This document shows positions 1-6,061 of a DNA stretch of 64,000 bases, one piece after another. A program made the translations under genes and the position numbers. Numbering within the stretch: the stretch's first letter is position 1; every line of letters starts with the position of its first letter. Location: contig JBIICN010000004.1 of the NCBI GenBank assembly GCA_044238845.1, forward strand, positions 78,039-142,038, given 5' to 3'. Source of the stretch: UBA4416 sp044238845 (GTDB taxonomy: Bacteria; Bacteroidota; Bacteroidia; B-17B0; Aurantibacillaceae). Below the pieces are notes generated by a model. It was given only the letters and a program-made list of their open reading frames with translations. It did no database searches and was not told the origin of the DNA.

Positions 1-311
1 TCAGGTTTCAAAAGGTCCATGATCGGATGCCTGTGTTTGATACAATCTACAGGAGTATTTAATAATTCAAGAATATTAGGATTGTTTTTTACTAATAAGT
101 CAACAAATCGTTTTAATTCATAATACACTTCATCATTGGTTTCATTATTTACCTGTTCTGTATATTCCAAACCATAATAGGTGCGTTTAGGCAAAAGAAA
201 CACACCCTTCATATCTGTATCAGATTGAGGGGTGTGTAATCCATAAGCTCTACTGCCACTAATGCAATCAAGCAATAACAAATTGTTTTCTTTCATGCCC
301 TTTATGGTCAT
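1..311 (-). CDS. Nucleotidyltransferase-like protein, 3' part cut by window edge
   Basis: A minus-strand reading frame enters at 311 (or at the in-frame ATG at 296) and runs off the window. From the second ATG it reads MKENNLLLLDCISGSRAYG, then a TPQSDTDMKG stretch. GSR followed by a spaced DxD is the active-site signature of polymerase-beta-type nucleotidyltransferases, so the protein probably transfers a nucleotide to an RNA or protein. It starts 1 nt after the stop of the RlaP-like gene (TGA-G-ATG), so the two are surely co-transcribed and probably paralogous. Substrate unknown; the missing part prevents finer assignment. Confidence 0.75.
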   Translation of the reverse strand, partial: MTIKGMKENNLLLLDCISGSRAYGLHTPQSDTDMKGVFLLPKRTYYGLEYTEQVNNETNDEVYYELKRFVDLLVKNNPNILELLNTPVDCIKHRHPIMDLLKP

Positions 312-312
312 C

Positions 313-1077
313 TCAATAGTTTTTAAGTATGTTCCTGAATAAACCATCAAGGCCTACTTCTTTTTCTTTTCTTCCCGCTAAGCTATTAAATATATGCTCT
401 GCTTTTTCTATTTCATTCAAGATAAATTCATTGATAGTTCTTTCAGCAGGATGCATATAACTTTCGTTCTTACCCGACTTTAAAGATATCAGATCTTTTA
501 TTCTTGTTTTCAATTCAGCATCAAAAGACAGCTCGTTAACCATCGTGATGAATACTATTGGAGGCACCGAATCTTTTTCTATGATCCACTTGCAAGCTAA
601 CGTTGCTCTTAACGCATAAAATAATTTCTTTAATTTTATTTCATCCCTGCCTTCTATTTCCGAAAAACTATTTTTTGCCATACCTAAATAGTGATACATG
701 GTTGCTATAGGCGCAAAACATTTCTCTGAGTATTGTTTTAATAAAGCAGCTATGTTATTCTCTTCTGTATAAACTACCGGCGATTGAACTCTTTCTAGCA
801 ATGCGCCATTTGATTTCCACATCAGCTTTAAACATTTTTTGATATCCCAACCCGTTATATCCAATTCACCATCCTCCGACATAAATTCGATCGTATCTTT
901 TTTATCTGATAAAGAAAGATACCAATCTAAGTCATGCATATAGATCATTCGAACATCAAAATCGCTGTCCGGAGAAGGAAATCCCCATGCTCTAGAACCA
1001 GTCTCACACGCATAGAGAACCTTTACTTGATATTTCTGTTCTATGTCTTTTATTTGATCTTTTATTCTAGTTTCCAT
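313..1077 (-). CDS. RlaP-type predicted nucleotidyltransferase
   Basis: 254 residues. Residues 27-41 carry GSRAWG followed by PDSDFDVR, the GSR and DxD (D39, D41) metal-binding signature of the nucleotidyltransferase superfamily. The remaining helical part (RATLACKW, then the HPAERTINEF region) fits the RlaP family (RNA repair pathway-linked nucleotidyltransferase). RlaP proteins are known to occur next to RtcB-type RNA repair genes, and an RtcB gene lies 1.1 kb upstream in the same orientation. The enzyme's RNA or protein target is not known. It is followed by a second nucleotidyltransferase and preceded by a Y-RNA-like gene. Confidence 0.8.
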   Translation of the reverse strand: METRIKDQIKDIEQKYQVKVLYACETGSRAWGFPSPDSDFDVRMIYMHDLDWYLSLSDKKDTIEFMSEDGELDITGWDIKKCLKLMWKSNGALLERVQSPVVYTEENNIAALLKQYSEKCFAPIATMYHYLGMAKNSFSEIEGRDEIKLKKLFYALRATLACKWIIEKDSVPPIVFITMVNELSFDAELKTRIKDLISLKSGKNESYMHPAERTINEFILNEIEKAEHIFNSLAGRKEKEVGLDGLFRNILKNY

Positions 1078-1093
1078 TTTTTATAGTATTTAT

Positions 1094-1226
1094 CAAAGGG
1101 CAAAAAAGTAAATAGAGTTTTTTTACTGAGCTATCTTGTTTTAACAAGAGCAGGAATTGAACCTACGACTTCCAAACATTTCTGGTTGCCGCTCTAACGA
1201 AGTATCTCTATTTTACGGCACCTTTG
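1094..1226 (-). ncRNA. Y RNA-like gene 1 (Ro60-binding stem plus tRNA-like module)
   Basis: Read on the minus strand, the ends close as CAAAGG-u-GC...GC-CCUUUG, a helix with one bulged U. Next comes the array motif TGCCGTA-N9-TACTTCG, and TAAAATAGAG pairs with a 3' CTCTATTTA. Inside is a tRNA-like fold in permuted order: a T arm GTAGG-TTCAATT-CCTGC, then TCTTGTT-AA-AACAAGA (a perfect 7-bp acceptor-like stem closed by 2 nt), then TAGCTCAG of a D arm whose partner GAGC lies upstream. Bacterial YrlA RNAs have this plan (Ro60-binding stem plus tRNA mimic). It lies between an uncharacterised gene and RlaP, away from the main Y array. Confidence 0.8.
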
Positions 1227-1246
1227 AATTTTTTAATTTTCTTTCA

Positions 1247-2176
1247 TTAGTTTAAAGAGTTTGAAGCTTGATTTATTCTATATATTTCAGTCCTAAAGAG
1301 TGAGTTATACTGATTAATAAGGATTTGGGTCATCAATGGAAGTTTTTCGAATGTTTGCTTTGCATCTTCAAAATAGTAACAATAGTCAACGATAAAAAAA
1401 CTAATAAGCCATTTTGATAGCTTCATTGTCAAAATACTTGTAGGCAAGTCATTTCCATCTGAATACATATTCTTAAATTGAAAAACAGAAACATTAGAAG
1501 GGTGAGTATTTAAAGATAATGAAGTGTATTGGCCATTAAACAAATCAGTGGCGCCAGCATTAGACATCATCTCATGCCAAGGTATACCGTGAGCCTTCTC
1601 GCCATTTATAATAACTTGCCATATAGCTTTATCAATATTACCTTGAGCATCTGGATCTAAATTCTGGTATGTCCTAGACATCTTTATAGCTTTTTTAAGC
1701 TCCTCAATTTGCAATCTCTCATTTTCACGTTTCTCAATATATTCTTGTTGTTTTGTTGGGAAACTTTGCCTGTATTTTAATCCACTTAGAACCCATAAAA
1801 GGTACTTAAAGGTCTTTTCATCTGCAGATTTGGAAACCCTATAAATATTATTAAAGTTACAAAAAGCCTCATACTGTGTTCTTACAAGACAAGAAAGCGC
1901 AAATGGATCATGCAAGTTCTCCATATTAAAATCACCAAGCTCATTATAATAGTTTAATGATTGCATAAGATTCAGAATTGATAAATTCTTCATCGCTGTC
2001 ATCTGAAATAGATACATACCATCTATATCTTCATTTGAACTTAGAGGTCGACCCTTTTGCGAAGAAATAATTTGAAATGCTGCATCAGTTACGAGTTTGT
2101 ATGACTCCATTGTAATTTTTAAATCTTCAGGATAAAACAATCTGTGATATTCTCTACGTAATTCTTCTTTTTCCAT
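1247..2176 (-). CDS. Uncharacterised protein in the rtcB operon
   Basis: I do not recognise this family. The frame is open from 2257, but the ATG at 2176 (MEKEELRREYHRLF) starts after the rtcB stop at 2193-2195 and avoids overlap, giving 309 residues. It is predicted mainly helical, with a basic segment around residues 160-180 (KYRQSFPTKQQEYIEKRENE) and a hydrophobic stretch near residue 255 (WLISFFIVDYCYYF). No signal peptide. It lies 16 nt after rtcB, so it is probably translated from the same mRNA and may serve RNA repair; this is inferred from position only. Confidence 0.7.
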   Translation of the reverse strand: MEKEELRREYHRLFYPEDLKITMESYKLVTDAAFQIISSQKGRPLSSNEDIDGMYLFQMTAMKNLSILNLMQSLNYYNELGDFNMENLHDPFALSCLVRTQYEAFCNFNNIYRVSKSADEKTFKYLLWVLSGLKYRQSFPTKQQEYIEKRENERLQIEELKKAIKMSRTYQNLDPDAQGNIDKAIWQVIINGEKAHGIPWHEMMSNAGATDLFNGQYTSLSLNTHPSNVSVFQFKNMYSDGNDLPTSILTMKLSKWLISFFIVDYCYYFEDAKQTFEKLPLMTQILINQYNSLFRTEIYRINQASNSLN

Positions 2177-2192
2177 AACTATTAGTTTTTGA

Positions 2193-3620
2193 TTAATCTT
2201 CTCTACTTCCGTCATCAGCCATACGCACAATTTTAGGTATAAATTTAGCAATAACATCCACTAAATCTGTTTGTGCAGCCATAACGGTTTCTATATTTTT
2301 ATAAGCCATTGGTGCTTCATCTAAGCCTGCGCCAATTAAAGTAACACCATGGTCTTTCAAAATAGTTTGCATCTCGTTTTTAGTAATATTTTTAATGGCT
2401 TGTGTTCTGCTCATTTGTCTTCCGGCACCATGCGATGCGGAGTTGATGGCATTCACTTCACCTTTACCTTTTACTAAAAATCCTGGTGCAGTCATCGATC
2501 CCGGAATAATTCCCATCACATCTTTCGATGCAGGTGTTGCTCCTTTTCTATGCACTATTACTTCTTGCCTGTTCCATGTTTCTTTCCATGCAAAATTATG
2601 ATGGTTCTCTACTTTCGCTAATACCTGTCCGCCAATAGCTTTTGTTAAACGCTCATGAATAACTTCGTGACAAGCAGATGCATAATCACCTGCTAAATTC
2701 ATGGCAATCCAATATTCCTGCCCTTCAGCACTATTCATATCCAGGTAAGCTAAGTTAGCGGCCTCTTTAGGAAGCTTACATAATTCTTTTGCCAGTTTGG
2801 TATAATGTCCTGCAACGGTTGCACCAAATCCACGTGATCCGGAGTGTGTTAACAACGAAACATATTTTCCTTTTCTAATATTTAATTTTTCATCATCGTT
2901 TTCAAATTCGATAATTCCAAATTCCACAAAGTGATTTCCTCCACCTGATGAACCTAATTGCGTAACTGCTTTATCGTGCAGGTTTTTTACAAAAGGCGTC
3001 ATGTTAAAAGTAGAGTTATCCAATATACCATGTTCAGCTCTATATCTTCCATGCCATCCAGCACCAGCACCAAATTTTGTCCAGGCAATTAACTCTCTTT
3101 TATATTTTGCTTCATTTTCTAAGAAATGAGTTTCAGGAATATCATAAATAGATAAGGCCATTCTACATCCAATATCCACACCCACACCATAAGGGATGAT
3201 GGCGTTATTGGTAGCTAATACTCCGCCAATTGGCAAACCATAACCCTGATGCGCATCCGGCATTAATGCACCGGCAACTGTAACAGGTAATTTCATGGCA
3301 ACTTCCATTTGATCGATAGCGCCTTGTTCGATATGAGCTGCACCAAAAACCGAATAACTGTTTGGATTTTCAATTAAAGCAATGGTCTCTATATCTTTTG
3401 AAGCTGTGAACTCAATCAAAGCTTGAGCAACACCTTGCAAAAAAGTATGGTCCAAATACTGAGACGGATTTTGCAACACATTAGAAAATAGGTCTAATGT
3501 TTTTTCTTCCGATGCCTCCGTAAAACTTTTTCTTATAGTTTTCAATGCTTTTCCTATAGGTGCTCCTTCAGGGTATCCTAAATTTAAAAGTGTTTCTCCT
3601 GTGATATTTATTGTACTCAT
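2193..3620 (-). CDS. rtcB: RtcB RNA ligase, copy 1
   Basis: 475 residues. RtcB seals 2',3'-cyclic phosphate or 3'-phosphate RNA ends to 5'-OH ends, using GTP and Mn2+ with a guanylated histidine. Family hallmarks are all visible: GVDIGCRMALS (Cys metal ligand), SGGGNHFVEFG, THSGSRGFGA, NHHNFAWKE, HRKGATPA and SASHGAGRQMSR containing the catalytic histidine region. Length is normal for the short bacterial form. It overlaps the preceding membrane-protein gene by 4 nt (ATGA) and is followed by an uncharacterised gene. The promoter upstream of the pair shares an operator-like motif with the Ro60 gene. A diverged paralogue lies at 13139-14542. Confidence 0.96.
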   Translation of the reverse strand: MSTINITGETLLNLGYPEGAPIGKALKTIRKSFTEASEEKTLDLFSNVLQNPSQYLDHTFLQGVAQALIEFTASKDIETIALIENPNSYSVFGAAHIEQGAIDQMEVAMKLPVTVAGALMPDAHQGYGLPIGGVLATNNAIIPYGVGVDIGCRMALSIYDIPETHFLENEAKYKRELIAWTKFGAGAGWHGRYRAEHGILDNSTFNMTPFVKNLHDKAVTQLGSSGGGNHFVEFGIIEFENDDEKLNIRKGKYVSLLTHSGSRGFGATVAGHYTKLAKELCKLPKEAANLAYLDMNSAEGQEYWIAMNLAGDYASACHEVIHERLTKAIGGQVLAKVENHHNFAWKETWNRQEVIVHRKGATPASKDVMGIIPGSMTAPGFLVKGKGEVNAINSASHGAGRQMSRTQAIKNITKNEMQTILKDHGVTLIGAGLDEAPMAYKNIETVMAAQTDLVDVIAKFIPKIVRMADDGSRED

Positions 3621-4108
3621 GATTGTTTATTTAATTTATTAGTTACTCTTTTTTCAAATACTTCTTGTATAATTCGTTGTTCTTTAAATTCGTATACATC
3701 TTCATAAAACGATGTTACTAGTACTTTTTCTTTTGTGATCTTATACAAGATCGGTAGTTTAAATCCGATGGATTGATTTTGCAGATAATTTACTATTTCT
3801 GCATCAAGATTGCATTCTATTGTGTTCCTGTTGTTATAGATGATGCCATACTCAAAATCAAATAAAGGTTTAAGTTCTGTTTCAATGGTTGGTCTCAACC
3901 TTTTATTAGAGCTATACAATATAAAACCCTTCTTGTCGTTTTTTTTCATGAAGTGCTTAATCCTTTTTTTTCTTAAAATATCTTTTATCCATAAAATAGC
4001 TATAAGCAATGCGATAACACCAACAATCCCAAGCACAGTTTTTGGAAAGGTTTTAATGATAAAGCAAGCTATAATTATCGCTGCTATATTTCCCGCTGTT
4101 TGTTTCAT
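3617..4108 (-). CDS. Small membrane protein ahead of rtcB
   Basis: 163 residues, family not recognised. Residues 5-40 form two adjacent hydrophobic helices (GNIAAIIIACFIIKTFPKTV, then GIVGVIALLIAILWI), followed by a basic cluster DILRKKRIKHFMKKNDKK and a soluble C-terminal domain of about 100 residues. This suggests an inner-membrane anchor with a cytoplasmic domain. The start ATG at 4108 lies only about 5 nt downstream of a promoter -7 box, so the mRNA may be almost leaderless. It overlaps rtcB by 4 nt, implying translational coupling. Function unknown. Confidence 0.75.
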   Translation of the reverse strand: MKQTAGNIAAIIIACFIIKTFPKTVLGIVGVIALLIAILWIKDILRKKRIKHFMKKNDKKGFILYSSNKRLRPTIETELKPLFDFEYGIIYNNRNTIECNLDAEIVNYLQNQSIGFKLPILYKITKEKVLVTSFYEDVYEFKEQRIIQEVFEKRVTNKLNKQS

Positions 4109-4144
4109 GATACAAATTAATAGCCTAAGTGCGCAGTGGAATTG
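4109..4144 (-). promoter_or_regulatory. Promoter/operator of the membrane protein-rtcB operon
   Basis: On the minus strand a TTAATTTG box (plus 4113-4120) fits the Bacteroidota -7 element with one mismatch. Upstream on the plus strand lies GCGCA (4131-4135), 7 nt, then TGAGT. The 36-bp block aligns without gaps to 7617-7652 in front of the Ro60 gene: GAnACAAA, GCGCA and GGAATTG are identical and equally spaced. This suggests a common regulator for rtcB copy 1 and Ro60, most simply the WYL protein at 7818-8828. Confidence 0.5.
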
Positions 4145-4201
4145 AGTAGATAATAGATTTCTTTAAATTAGTTATAACTTCTTGATTTTGAGGCTTAAAA
4201 T

Positions 4202-4278
4202 TATAAAAGGGCAATAATATAACGAGAGCTTGTTAGTCGTTAAAAGCGAAGTAACTCTCATCAACGGCACCTTTTATA
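4202..4278 (-). ncRNA. Mini Y RNA-like gene A (no tRNA-like module)
   Basis: About 77 nt. The ends close as TATAAAAGG-u-GC with GC-CCTTTTATA, leaving the same single bulged U as the other copies. The motif TGCCGTT-N9-TACTTCG follows the closing helix, and GAGAG pairs with a downstream CTCTC. The remaining loop is too short for D, T and acceptor arms, so this is a Ro60-stem-only form. Its 5' end abuts the 3' end of gene B. Confidence 0.65.
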
Positions 4279-4352
4279 AAAGAGGCGATAGGCCAGGATA
4301 GTTTTTGTTTTGCGTGACAGGCGAAGTAACTATACTGAACGGCACTCTTTTT
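4278..4352 (-). ncRNA. Mini Y RNA-like gene B (no tRNA-like module)
   Basis: About 75 nt. The ends close as AAAAGAG-u-GC with GC-CTCTTTT. The motif TGCCGTT-N9-TACTTCG is intact, and ATAGTT pairs with AACTAT. As in gene A there is no T arm or acceptor stem. Genes A and B touch at position 4278, as expected for a precursor cut into units. The gene lies 12 nt after the end of the S24/S26-like gene in transcription order. Confidence 0.65.
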
Positions 4353-4364
4353 CTTTAATTATAT

Positions 4365-4685
4365 TTATTTGAAACTTTGTATGTCTCCTTTGTATTCACT
4401 TTCTATAGCTTTTCCATATATGGTATGTGTCCAACCGTTCTCATAACCATGATTGTTTGCAATTAAAAAGCCTTTTGCAGGATCTGTTTTTACTATTTTA
4501 TGGGCGTCGATCCATCGCCCTTTTACTTTACAAAATACAATGTCCTTTATGTTGTAATGTTCTTCTTTTTTAAAGGTGAGTAATGAACCGCTTTTTAATA
4601 TGGGTAACATTGAGTTTCCGAAACATTTCATTTTTCCAGTGCCGGAGGTTTCGAGCTCCAGCTGTAATCTTTGATATTTATTCAT
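4365..4685 (-). CDS. Small S24/S26 peptidase-like protein
   Basis: 106 residues. GNSMLPILKSGSLLTF (residues 23-38) matches the Ser-Met-x-Pro nucleophile motif of the LexA/signal-peptidase (S24/S26) fold. GKAIESEYKG near the end resembles the last strands of that fold. No DNA-binding domain and no membrane helix are present, so it is neither a classical LexA/CI repressor nor a typical signal peptidase. It sits inside the Y RNA array between gene B and tRNA-Lys, all on the minus strand. It could be a stand-alone regulatory peptidase or a captured domain; a catalytic lysine cannot be assigned with confidence. Confidence 0.6.
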   Translation of the reverse strand: MNKYQRLQLELETSGTGKMKCFGNSMLPILKSGSLLTFKKEEHYNIKDIVFCKVKGRWIDAHKIVKTDPAKGFLIANNHGYENGWTHTIYGKAIESEYKGDIQSFK

Positions 4686-4725
4686 TTTTGTTTTAATAAA
4701 AAGACCTGATAATTAAGGTCTTTTG

Positions 4726-4798
4726 TCGGCCTACATGGATTCGAACCATGGACTCCCGTCTTAAAAGGACGGTGCTCTGCCAGCTGAGCTATAAACCG
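4726..4798 (-). tRNA. tRNA-Lys(UUU)
   Basis: Conventional cloverleaf on the minus strand: acceptor CGGTTTA/TAGGCCG (two G-U pairs), D arm TAGCTCAGCTGGCAGAGCA, anticodon arm CCGTC-CTTTTAA-GACGG giving UUU, T arm CATGG-TTCGAAT-CCATG, discriminator A. No CCA encoded. It is the only ordinary tRNA inside the Y RNA array. Lys tRNA is the target of the PrrC anticodon nuclease, which makes its placement in a repair island suggestive. Confidence 0.92.
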
Positions 4799-4803
4799 AT
4801 GAA

Positions 4804-4950
4804 TGAATGGGCAAAATGTAAAAAAAGTTTTTTAGTGCTCTAACCACTGAGCTACAAAAACAATCTGTCTCCAGAGTTGATTAAGGCAGGATTCGAACCT
4901 GCGACCCCTACGGTTATAATCGAAGTATCTTTTTTCTACGGCACCATTCA
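4804..4950 (-). ncRNA. Y RNA-like gene D with complete D and T arms
   Basis: About 147 nt, the most complete tRNA mimic of the set. The ends close as GAATGG-u-GC with GC-CCATTC; the motif is TGCCGTA-N9-TACTTCG. GTAGAAAAAAG pairs with CTTTTTTTAC in the position where a tRNA would carry its anticodon stem. Then follow T arm GCAGG-TTCGAAT-CCTGC, an imperfect acceptor-like hairpin (AATC...GATT with inner TCT/AGA), and a full D arm TAGCTCAGTGGTTAGAGCA. The order T arm, acceptor hairpin, D arm is that of a circularly permuted tRNA opened at the anticodon. Confidence 0.8.
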
Positions 4951-4958
4951 ATAATTGT

Positions 4959-5095
4959 TGATGAGGAAAAAAACGCATAGCATGTTTTTGTTGAGCTACT
5001 CTTGAATTTAATAAAGAGACGGGGCTCGAGCCCGCAACCTTTCTGCTATTAACAGAACGCTCTACCGATGTATTGCTAAACTACGTCACTCATCA
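4959..5095 (-). ncRNA. Y RNA-like gene E with compensatory change in closing helix
   Basis: About 137 nt. Closing helix GATGAG-u-GA with TC-CTCATC: the usual GC/GC pair is GA/TC here, a compensatory change supporting the fold. The motif is TGACGTA-N9-TACATCG, and TAGCA pairs with TGCTA. The tRNA-like part has an anticodon-like arm TTCTG-TTAATAG-CAGAA, a T arm GCGGG-CTCGAGC-CCCGT, a 5-bp acceptor-like hairpin CTCTT/AAGAG, and TAGCTCA whose D-stem partner GAGC lies upstream. Confidence 0.78.
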
Positions 5096-5101
5096 CTATT
5101 T

Positions 5102-5228
5102 TAAAAACAGGTAAAAAACCATAAGAAGCTTTTTCTATTGCCTAACCACTCGGCCTCCTTTTGAAAGGGTTGGAATCGAACCAACTTAGATAGTTCACGA
5201 AGTATTTCTTATATACGACACTGTTTTA
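5102..5228 (-). ncRNA. Y RNA-like gene F with Ser/Leu-type D arm
   Basis: About 127 nt. Closing helix AAAACAG-u-GT with AC-CTGTTTT, again a compensatory swap relative to GC/GC. The motif is TGTCGTA-N9-TACTTCG, and ATAAGAA pairs with TTCTTAT. T arm GTTGG-TTCGATT-CCAAC is perfect. It is followed by the short hairpin CCTTT/AAAGG and a D arm GGCCGAGTGGTTAGGC, which resembles class II (Ser/Leu) tRNAs rather than the TAGCTCAG type of its neighbours. So the mimics do not all copy the same tRNA. Confidence 0.78.
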
Positions 5229-5266
5229 TTTTTAGAGTATTATTAAAATGTTGTTTTTTTGTATTT

Positions 5267-5511
5267 GGGCGTGTCCCTGCGGGTCGGGCTTTCGGCACTC
5301 GCTTTTTTATTTGTCCTGCGGGACAAATAAAAAGAGCTCAAACAAAGCCTCAATCCCTCACGCAGGTTTAATGCAAGTTTGAAATTAACGTTCCGAACAG
5401 GAAAATAAATCTGCGTGAGGGATGCGAGCGAAAATCCTTTTTGCCGCCTTTTTGCAAAAAGATTGTAGCGGGTCAGCCCGACGGCGCTGCATCTTTTGCG
5501 CCGGCACGCCC
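5267..5511 (+). repeat. Palindrome-rich interspersed repeat
   Basis: This otherwise gene-free stretch begins with GGGCGTG and ends with CACGCCC. It contains nested palindromes: TTTATTTGTCC...GGGACAAATAAA (5306-5331) and AATCCCTCACGCAG (5352-5365) facing CTGCGTGAGGGAT (5411-5423). It is richer in GC than its surroundings. The composition and phrasing resemble an extragenic repeat class common in Bacteroidota genomes; this is from general familiarity, not a search. It interrupts the Y RNA array between genes F and G. No coding potential. Confidence 0.6.
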
Positions 5512-5565
5512 GAAAATTGAAAGCCTAACTTAAACTTGCATTTTTTTAATACATTTCATTTTTTA

Positions 5566-5664
5566 TAAAAGAGCAAATGACAATAAGAGTAATTCCTGAA
5601 TAATCAGAAGCAGGATTCGAACCTGCGTTGGCCACGATGTATCTCTTATTTACGGCATCTTTTA
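5566..5664 (-). ncRNA. Y RNA-like gene G, T arm but no D arm
   Basis: About 99 nt. Closing helix AAAAGA-u-GC with GC-TCTTTT; motif TGCCGTA-N9-TACATCG; AATAAGAG pairs with CTCTTATT. T arm GCAGG-TTCGAAT-CCTGC is perfect and is followed by a hairpin TTCTGA-TTAT-TCAGGAA in the acceptor position. No D arm is visible. An open frame at 5546-5734 overlaps this RNA and is rejected as coding. Confidence 0.75.
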
Positions 5665-5669
5665 ATGTG

Positions 5670-5799
5670 TTGTCAAAAGCAAAAGGCGATCTAAGTTTCG
5701 GGGATTTTGCATAAGGATTTGCACCTTTTCCCAATTTGCATTGAGACCCTTCCCCTTCATTTTGGAGCGAAGTAACCCAAATCTACGGCATTCTGACAA
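5670..5799 (-). ncRNA. Y RNA-like gene H, degenerate tRNA-like part
   Basis: About 130 nt. Closing helix TTGTCAGAA-u-GC with GC-TTTTGACAA (one G-U pair); motif TGCCGTA-N9-TACTTCG. Only a T-arm-like element AAGG-TGCAAAT-CCTT is recognisable inside, and the D arm and acceptor stem are unclear. It is therefore either a decaying copy or a distinct Y RNA with another effector domain. It lies 6 nt from gene G. Confidence 0.65.
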
Positions 5800-5829
5800 T
5801 TTTAATTTTATATTTTCAAAGAACGTTTG

Positions 5830-6020
5830 TGACCCGGATGAGATTCGAACTCATATTTTCTTGCGAACAGTATGGCTGTAAATACGCTTCCCTAATCTGA
5901 ATAATCATTTCGGTGCACTGTAAATTGTACCCTTCAAAACGCTTGGTTAAGCCGGGATATTCCATACACTCCGTGGTTCCGTAATTTTACCACAGCTTTT
6001 CCTTTTAAGCTATCGGGTCT
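5830..6020 (-). ncRNA. tRNA-like RNA with ~110-nt insertion
   Basis: The two ends form an acceptor-like helix GACCCG (6014-6019) with CGGGTC (5831-5836). Next to the 5' side is a D-arm-like TAGCTTAAAAGGAAAAGCTG, next to the 3' side a perfect T arm ATGAG-TTCGAAT-CTCAT. Between them are about 110 nt instead of the usual 25-45, including a GTGGT/ACCAC hairpin with TTACGGA in its loop and an ACAG-CCATA-CTGT hairpin. The order is not permuted, and the Y motif is absent. It could be an intron-bearing tRNA, a tRNA-like structural RNA or a pseudogene. It directly follows the Ro60 gene. Confidence 0.5.
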
Positions 6021-6061
6021 TTTTATAAACCCTCCCGTCCAAATTAACAGGAGGGGTAATC

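Noticed and set aside
5546..5734. Open frame of 62 codons on the minus strand
   Set aside because: It overlies Y RNA-like genes G and H; codons reflect RNA structure (T arm) and no protein family is recognisable.
4202..5799. CRISPR array
   Set aside because: Repeated units are not identical direct repeats with uniform spacers; similarity is confined to the motif and helices, as for RNA genes.
5830..6020. Group I intron or tmRNA
   Set aside because: Far too short for a group I intron, and no tag reading frame or pseudoknot series typical of tmRNA is visible.
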